DNA of 64,000 bases from Rickettsiales bacterium UBA4270 (GTDB lineage: Bacteria > Pseudomonadota > Alphaproteobacteria > Rickettsiales > Deianiraeaceae): assembly GCA_002395105.1 (NCBI GenBank), contig DGWA01000003.1, forward strand, positions 1-64,000. The letters run 5' to 3'. Position numbers and translations under genes: made by a program. Shown here piece after piece: positions 59,330 to 64,000 of the stretch (the stretch's first letter is position 1; every line of letters starts with the position of its first letter). Below the pieces are notes generated by a model that had not been told where the DNA came from, did not search any database, and saw nothing but the letters and a program-made list of their open reading frames with translations.

Positions 59330-60483
59330 TGTTTATTTTTATAAATTTTTATAAATTCTGTTCCTTTTAAAATATCCGGTAAATAGTCTTCGGTATCATA
59401 CATTTTATATCCTTTTCCATAACCCCATTCTTTCATTAATTTAGTTTCGGCGTTGCATATTTTAGCTGGTATTGGCAAATTTCCATGTTTTTTGACACTT
59501 CTAAGAGCATCACTAAGAGCATCGTTTGAACGCCTACTTTTTGGCGCTAATGATAAATATACAACGCCATGAGCTAAATTTATAGCACATTCAGGATAAC
59601 CTATGGTTTGACAGGCTTGAAAAACTGAATTTGCTAATGTAAGTGCATTATTATCTGCAAGTCCTATATCTTCGCTTGCAAAAATAACCATTCTTCGTGC
59701 TATAAATAAAGGATCTTCTCCTGCATTAATCATCCTTGCTAAATAATAAATTGCTGCGTTTGGTTGACTTGCTCTCATTGATTTTATAAAAGCTGAAATT
59801 GTATTATAGTGCTCTTCTCCTTTTTTATCGTAGCGATTTAAATTTTGTTGTGATGATTTTTTTATTGTTTCTTTTGTTATTTTACCATATAAATTCATTA
59901 TATTTTCAATAATTGATATTATATGTCTACCATCTCCATTTGACATTTCAGCAAGTATATCGATAGTTTCCTTGTCTTTTATTTCAGTAATTCTTGAAAT
60001 TATTTTTTTTATATCATCTTTTGATAGTTCTTTTAAGACGAATACATGACATCTCGATAAAAGAGGGGATATAACCTCGAAAGACGGATTTTCAGTAGTA
60101 GCACCTATTAAGTAAAGTTGTCCACTTTCTACATATGGTAATAAAAAATCTTGTTGTGATTTGTTAAAACGATGAATTTCATCTAAAAATAATATTTTAG
60201 GTTTGTTGAATATTGCTAAATCTTTTTCAAGTATTTTTTTTATATCATCTTTGCTTGCGGAAACTGCTGATAATTCAAAATATTCAGCATCCATTGAGTT
60301 TGCGTAAATTCTTGCTAATGTAGTTTTACCAACACCTGGAGGTCCAAATAATATAAATGAAAAAAGTTTTTTTTGTTCCATAGCTATACGCAATGGCATT
60401 CCTTTACCGACTAAATGCTCTTGACCGATGTATTCATCTAAATTTTTTGGCCTTATTTTATTAGCTAATGGCTGTTGTGACAT
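59326..60483 (-). CDS. rarA: Replication-associated recombination protein A
   Basis: AAA+ ATPase related to clamp loaders that acts at stalled forks (RarA/MgsA). NKIRPKNLDEYIGQEHLVG opens the protein; Walker A is FGPPGVGKTTLARI, Walker B is LFLDEIHRFNKSQQDFLLP, the sensor 1 region has IGATTENPSF, and the C-terminal ARMINAGEDPLFIARRMVIFASEDIG is diagnostic. The 385 residues are slightly short but complete. Confidence 0.95.
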   Translation of the reverse strand: MSQQPLANKIRPKNLDEYIGQEHLVGKGMPLRIAMEQKKLFSFILFGPPGVGKTTLARIYANSMDAEYFELSAVSASKDDIKKILEKDLAIFNKPKILFLDEIHRFNKSQQDFLLPYVESGQLYLIGATTENPSFEVISPLLSRCHVFVLKELSKDDIKKIISRITEIKDKETIDILAEMSNGDGRHIISIIENIMNLYGKITKETIKKSSQQNLNRYDKKGEEHYNTISAFIKSMRASQPNAAIYYLARMINAGEDPLFIARRMVIFASEDIGLADNNALTLANSVFQACQTIGYPECAINLAHGVVYLSLAPKSRRSNDALSDALRSVKKHGNLPIPAKICNAETKLMKEWGYGKGYKMYDTEDYLPDILKGTEFIKIYKNKH

Positions 60484-60564
60484 AATATGTTATTGCTTAA
60501 TGTATTTTAATTGCAAGAACTATTAAAACGACTGTAATGGCAATATTTAAATAAAATGAAATTA

Positions 60565-60593
60565 TTGAATACATGTTTTAATTAAATTATTAA
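60565..60593 (+). promoter_or_regulatory. Possible promoter of the rplS-hslV-dacA run
   Basis: TTGAAT, 17-base spacer, TATTAA, placed 55 bases before the rplS ATG at 60649 in the divergent gap with rarA. An isolated TTGACA at 60607 lies downstream with no well-spaced -10. Confidence 0.4.
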
Positions 60594-60648
60594 TAGAAAA
60601 TTTCTATTGACAATTATTTTTTATATAAAAAGACTACACGTTGTCGAT

Positions 60649-61026
60649 ATGAAGGAAATTGTTGAGTTCGGCAAAAAATTTGTAATTAGCAAGAGCGAAG
60701 CTAAAATAGATAGTTTTAGTGTTGGCGATACTCTGACTGTTGGATTAAAAATATTAGATGGAAATGTTCAAAGAGTACAGGAATTTATCGGTGTTTGTAT
60801 AGCATTACGTAAAAAAGGTGTTGGAACAAATTTTATTGTTCGCAAGATGTCCGGTGATGTAGCTGTTGAACGTAGTATTATGCTTTATTCTCCGCTTGTT
60901 GCTTACATTAAATGTAATAGAAAAGGTTCTGTTAGAAGATCTAAGCTGTATTACATAAGAGATTTGAGAGGAAAGGCTGCTAGAATTAGGAAAAAGATAT
61001 CTTCTAATATTAACACAGAGGGTTAA
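60649..61026 (+). CDS. rplS: Large ribosomal subunit protein bL19
   Basis: Ribosomal protein at the 30S-50S interface. The open frame starts at a TTG inside a TTGACA (60607), but the ATG at 60649 (MKEIVEFGKK) gives the expected 125-residue length. FSVGDTLTVGLKILDG, RVQEFIGVCIA, RKMSGDVAVERSIMLYSP and RRSKLYYIRDLRGKAARI are colinear with bL19. It usually follows rimM and trmD, which are absent here. No Shine-Dalgarno is visible. Confidence 0.95.
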   Translation: MKEIVEFGKKFVISKSEAKIDSFSVGDTLTVGLKILDGNVQRVQEFIGVCIALRKKGVGTNFIVRKMSGDVAVERSIMLYSPLVAYIKCNRKGSVRRSKLYYIRDLRGKAARIRKKISSNINTEG

Positions 61027-61044
61027 TTACTTTATAAAAGTTTT

Positions 61045-61650
61045 ATGAACGAAAATCAAAAGGCACATAGTACAACTATCTTGTGTGTAAAGAGGGGTGT
61101 TGAAACAGTTATTGCTTCTGATGGACAAGTTACATTAGGAACTAGAATAGAAAAGGGTAATGCTTGTAAACTTCGTAAATTTAAAGATGGAAAGATAGTA
61201 GCAGGTTTTGCTGGATCGGTCGCGGATTGTATGACTTTGCTTGATAGATTTGAAAAAAAGCTTGATAAATATGAAGAACTGGAAAGATGTTGTTATGAAT
61301 TGGCAAAGGAGTGGAGAACTGACAAATATATAAGAAATCTTGAAAGTTCCATAATAATTACGGATGGTAAACAAATTTTATCTTTATCTGGCGATGGAAA
61401 TGTCTTAGAACCAGAAAATAAAAATATAGCTTCTGTTGGAAGTGGAAGTGTCTTTGCATTATCTGCAGCGATTGCATTGTATGAAAATACTGATTTTGAT
61501 GCTGAAAAGATTGTAAAAAAATCAATGAAAATTGCCGGTGATATGTGTATATATACAAATCATAATCTTTCAATTGAGAAAATATGTATTTCCTCACAAA
61601 AGAACGTTGAGAAAAAAAAGAATTCAACAAAAAAAGTAAAAAATAAATAA
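61045..61650 (+). CDS. hslV: ATP-dependent protease subunit HslV
   Basis: Proteolytic subunit of the HslUV (ClpQY) complex, 201 residues. The proteolytic threonine follows a short N-terminal extension (HSTTILCVKRG), a pattern usual in alphaproteobacteria where the N-terminus is trimmed. SDGQVTLG, KLRKFKDGKIVAGFAGSVAD, SLSGDGNVLEP and IASVGSGSVFALSAA confirm the family. hslU, nearly always adjacent, is not found; dacA follows instead. Confidence 0.94.
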   Translation: MNENQKAHSTTILCVKRGVETVIASDGQVTLGTRIEKGNACKLRKFKDGKIVAGFAGSVADCMTLLDRFEKKLDKYEELERCCYELAKEWRTDKYIRNLESSIIITDGKQILSLSGDGNVLEPENKNIASVGSGSVFALSAAIALYENTDFDAEKIVKKSMKIAGDMCIYTNHNLSIEKICISSQKNVEKKKNSTKKVKNK

Positions 61651-61654
61651 ACAC

Positions 61655-62629
61655 ATGTTTTCGATTGTTAATAACAGGATGTGTTATAAAAAAAATATTT
61701 GTTATATAGCATTATTTTTTGTTTTTATATATCTTTTTAGTTTATCATCGTATTCTTATTCAATTCAACATAATAATGATATTTTTTATAGATTAGAAGA
61801 TCAATGTACGTCAGCGGCAGTTGTTGATGCAAAAAATGGCGAAATTTTATATTCGTATAATATCGATAAACAAATTTTTCCTGCATCTTTAACAAAGATA
61901 ATGACAGCATATGTTATTTTTGATGCAATAAATAAAGGAATAGTTGGTATGAATGATGATGTAGAGATAATATCAAAACTTGCAAAAGATTATAGCATTG
62001 ATAAAAGAATCACAATTGAAGATTTAATTTATAAAATGATAGTCAGATCCTCAAATATTGCATCTGATATTTTAGCAAAAGAGATTTATGGGAATGTTGA
62101 TAAATTTATTTCAAAAATGAATTATTTTGCTAAAAAAATTGGAATGAAAAATACAAATTTTGTTAATACAAATGGTTTACCAAATAAATATAATTATTCC
62201 ACAGCGCGTGATATTGTAAAATTAAGCATAAGATTGGTGTATGATTTTCCACAATATGCAGACGTTTTTGGAATAACAAATTATATTGATGAAAATAGTA
62301 ATTATAACACAAAAACATCAAGTATTCAGGATAATGTAATTGGTTTAGAGGGTAATAAAACAGGTTATATAAATGCTTCTGGATATAATCTTTGTGCCTG
62401 GGGTAAATATGGAGATAAACATTTATTTATTATTTTGATTGGTGCAAAAGATAGACAGAGTAGAGATAAATTTGTCATAGAGTTGATAAATTCATATTCG
62501 GATAATAGTGATTTTAAAGAGGAAACTGGTATTTATTATACAAGTTTTTTTAAAAAAATATTAGATTTTATAGGTATAGAATATAATTTATATTCTTCAC
62601 CAAAACCTATTGAAAGGATTGAAAAATAA
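61655..62629 (+). CDS. dacA: D-alanyl-D-alanine carboxypeptidase (DacA/DacF-like)
   Basis: Periplasmic penicillin-binding protein that trims the terminal D-Ala of peptidoglycan stem peptides. A signal segment (residues 15-37) is followed by SxxK as ASLTKIMTAYV, SxN as RSSNIASD and KTG as NKTGYIN. The length is 324 and the C-terminal beta-rich anchor region is shortened. It begins 4 bases after hslV. Confidence 0.93.
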   Translation: MFSIVNNRMCYKKNICYIALFFVFIYLFSLSSYSYSIQHNNDIFYRLEDQCTSAAVVDAKNGEILYSYNIDKQIFPASLTKIMTAYVIFDAINKGIVGMNDDVEIISKLAKDYSIDKRITIEDLIYKMIVRSSNIASDILAKEIYGNVDKFISKMNYFAKKIGMKNTNFVNTNGLPNKYNYSTARDIVKLSIRLVYDFPQYADVFGITNYIDENSNYNTKTSSIQDNVIGLEGNKTGYINASGYNLCAWGKYGDKHLFIILIGAKDRQSRDKFVIELINSYSDNSDFKEETGIYYTSFFKKILDFIGIEYNLYSSPKPIERIEK

Positions 62630-62670
62630 TTATTGCAATTAAAGTTTATACAAATACATCTCATAATGTA

Positions 62671-63486
62671 ATGAGTACTTTAATTTATTTAAATGACAAT
62701 ATTTTAATTAAAATTGTATATGGTGTTTTTTGGATAACTGGAAAAAATGTAATTGCTTTTGTTTCTGCCATTGGAAGATTTTCTATTTTTTTAAAAAAAA
62801 CTGTATTTGCTTTTTTTACTGGGAAGTTTTTTTTAAAGGTTTTTTTTAATTCTTTGTTTGTAAATGGTTTTTGTTCAATTCCAGTAATTTGTTTAACCGG
62901 ATTATTTACTGGCTCTGTATTAGCATTGCAATTATTTTTAAGTTTAAAAACATTTGGTGTAGAAAGCACAGTACCTTATATAGTATTATTGGCTTTAACA
63001 AAGGAATTAGCTCCTGTTTTGTGTGCTTTAATGATGGTTTCTCGCGTTGGATCATCGATGTCTGCTGAAATCGGTAGTATGGCAACAAATAATCAAATTG
63101 ATATTTTAACAACAATGTCAATAAATAAGTATAGATTTCTATATATTCCACGCATAGTATCAATTGTAGTAGCACAACCAATATTAACAACTATCGCGGT
63201 TATTTCTGGTGTTATTGGGAGTTTTATTATCTCAACAACTATGTTTGATTTTGCTGATATAAGTTTTTATAATTTAGTTTATGAAGGTTTTGAACCAATT
63301 GCTTATTTAATGTGTGTTATAAAATCATGTGTTTTTGGACTAATAATTTCAACAATCGCATGTTATAAAGGAAATAAAACAAAAGATGGTGCAGTTGGTA
63401 TAAAAAATACAACAATATCTACAGTGGTTTTGTGCTGTGTATACATCTTAATAATGAATTTTTTAATTACATGGTTAATGAGTTAA
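62671..63486 (+). CDS. mlaE: MlaE-family ABC transporter permease
   Basis: Permease of the Mla lipid-transport ABC system. About five spans with GSVLALQLFLSLKTFG, LTKELAPVLCALMMVSRVGSSMSAEIGSM and GLIISTIACYKGN, typical of this family. The length is 271. The ATPase mlaF is not next to it; mlaD is 19 kb away. A small unknown gene follows after 4 bases and then a gene for an exported protein. Confidence 0.93.
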   Translation: MSTLIYLNDNILIKIVYGVFWITGKNVIAFVSAIGRFSIFLKKTVFAFFTGKFFLKVFFNSLFVNGFCSIPVICLTGLFTGSVLALQLFLSLKTFGVESTVPYIVLLALTKELAPVLCALMMVSRVGSSMSAEIGSMATNNQIDILTTMSINKYRFLYIPRIVSIVVAQPILTTIAVISGVIGSFIISTTMFDFADISFYNLVYEGFEPIAYLMCVIKSCVFGLIISTIACYKGNKTKDGAVGIKNTTISTVVLCCVYILIMNFLITWLMS

Positions 63487-63490
63487 TAAA

Positions 63491-63757
63491 ATGACATCAG
63501 AAGAGAGTAATGAAATTGATTTAATTGCACCACAAATAAGAGCATTAACAAAGCAAATTATGGAAAAAATTGCATCAAAAAAGAAAAATAAAGACGAAAG
63601 TATTAAAATGATGCTAGGGTTGAAGTCTTTATTAAGTCAAATTGCTGAAAAAAGCAATGAACTAAGTAATGATAATAATCAAGAAGATATAAATGATAGT
63701 ATTATAAAAGATGAAAAAAGTGTTGATGATAAAATTAATGATCAAAAACACGAATGA
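63491..63757 (+). CDS. Small acidic protein of unknown function
   Basis: An 88-residue, charged and probably helical protein with no recognised motif and no signal peptide (start MTSEESNEIDLIAPQIRALT, tail rich in Asp/Asn/Ser). It begins 4 bases after mlaE and ends 41 bases before an exported protein gene, so it probably belongs to the same transcript. Confidence 0.6.
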   Translation: MTSEESNEIDLIAPQIRALTKQIMEKIASKKKNKDESIKMMLGLKSLLSQIAEKSNELSNDNNQEDINDSIIKDEKSVDDKINDQKHE

Positions 63758-63798
63758 TAATATTGTAAAAGAAGAGGTAAAAAATAAGAGTTTATACC

Positions 63799-64000
63799 AT
63801 GAATATAGTGAAAATTAAATTTTTGAAAAAATATTTTTTTCTTTTATGCTTGATTTTGTATTGTTCTCCAAATGCAAAAGCAGATGATAATAAAAATAAT
63901 TATGGTTTAAATAATAAATTGTTATTCACTATACAGTATAATCGTCTATCATCTACGATGAATGAATATCTTTATTCTTCCGATTTTACACACAAGAATA
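63799..64000 (+). CDS. Exported protein with signal peptide, 3'-truncated by the window
   Basis: The ATG at 63799 starts a clear signal peptide: basic start (KIKFLKKY), hydrophobic core FFLLCLILYC and an AKA cleavage-site triplet before DD. The visible mature start (NYGLNNKLLFTIQYNRLSS) has alternating hydrophobic residues as in outer-membrane proteins, but too little is visible to name it. It continues beyond the window. The position after mlaE would suit an envelope protein. Confidence 0.6.
   Translation, partial: MNIVKIKFLKKYFFLLCLILYCSPNAKADDNKNNYGLNNKLLFTIQYNRLSSTMNEYLYSSDFTHKN

Overview
The window is strongly AT-rich and encodes a compact bacterial chromosome segment with standard genetic code (TGA is a stop and both release factors are present). 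The gene families point to an alphaproteobacterium with a reduced, probably host-associated lifestyle: a gene-transfer-agent TIM-barrel tail protein, tolQ-tolR-tolA, scattered Mrp-type antiporter subunits as seen in Rickettsiales, two paralogous EamA metabolite transporters, and Mla lipid-transport genes split from each other. It still makes peptidoglycan (murA, dapA, uppS, dacA, a NagZ-type hydrolase). No rRNA, tRNA, CRISPR array or insertion sequence was recognised. Almost no gene has a visible Shine-Dalgarno sequence.

Layout. Positions 1-3.8 kb are accessory: the 3' part of an SF1 (DNA2/NAM7-like) helicase, a possible tiny membrane peptide and a MORN-repeat protein ending in a strong hairpin. 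4.0-12.15 kb (+): XRE regulator, dnaE, prfA, NagZ-like GH3, murA. 12.15-16.4 kb (-): a structured, possibly untranslated RNA, folE, gyrB, dapA. 16.4-18.5 kb (+): ftsY, a CCA-adding-type nucleotidyltransferase. 18.5-20.3 kb (-): a GspE/PilB ATPase. 20.5-24.1 kb (+): a lone GTA-type tail protein. 24.1-28.5 kb (-): prfB, tolA, tolR, tolQ, lolD. 28.8-32.1 kb (+): dnaA, aspS. 32.1-43.2 kb (-): a long tightly packed run from infB through a CarA-like pseudoenzyme, uppS, cdsA, a prepilin-peptidase-like protein, ftsK, an MrpD-like subunit, an EamA transporter and a membrane protein. 43.4-49.1 kb (+): mlaD, obgE, a house-cleaning pyrophosphohydrolase, RNase D, a second EamA transporter, a DNA methyltransferase-HNH fusion and a PlsY-like protein. 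49.1-51.0 kb (-): iscS and an MnhB/DUF4040 subunit. Then priA (+), comEC and lipA (-), two unknown proteins (+), rarA (-), and rplS, hslV, dacA, mlaE, a small unknown and the start of an exported protein (+).

The most notable observation is the methyltransferase-HNH gene: the ATG lies before a (TC)8 tract and is out of frame with the enzyme by exactly one dinucleotide unit, while the open frame between the tract and the usual catalytic motif encodes a normal family N-terminus. This looks like a phase-variable modification (or restriction-modification) switch in its OFF state. Other notable points are enzymes that keep their fold but have lost key residues (CarA-like protein, TolR, prepilin peptidase), a candidate RNA downstream of folE, and the isolated GTA protein together with scattered competence-type genes (PilB-like ATPase, ComEC).
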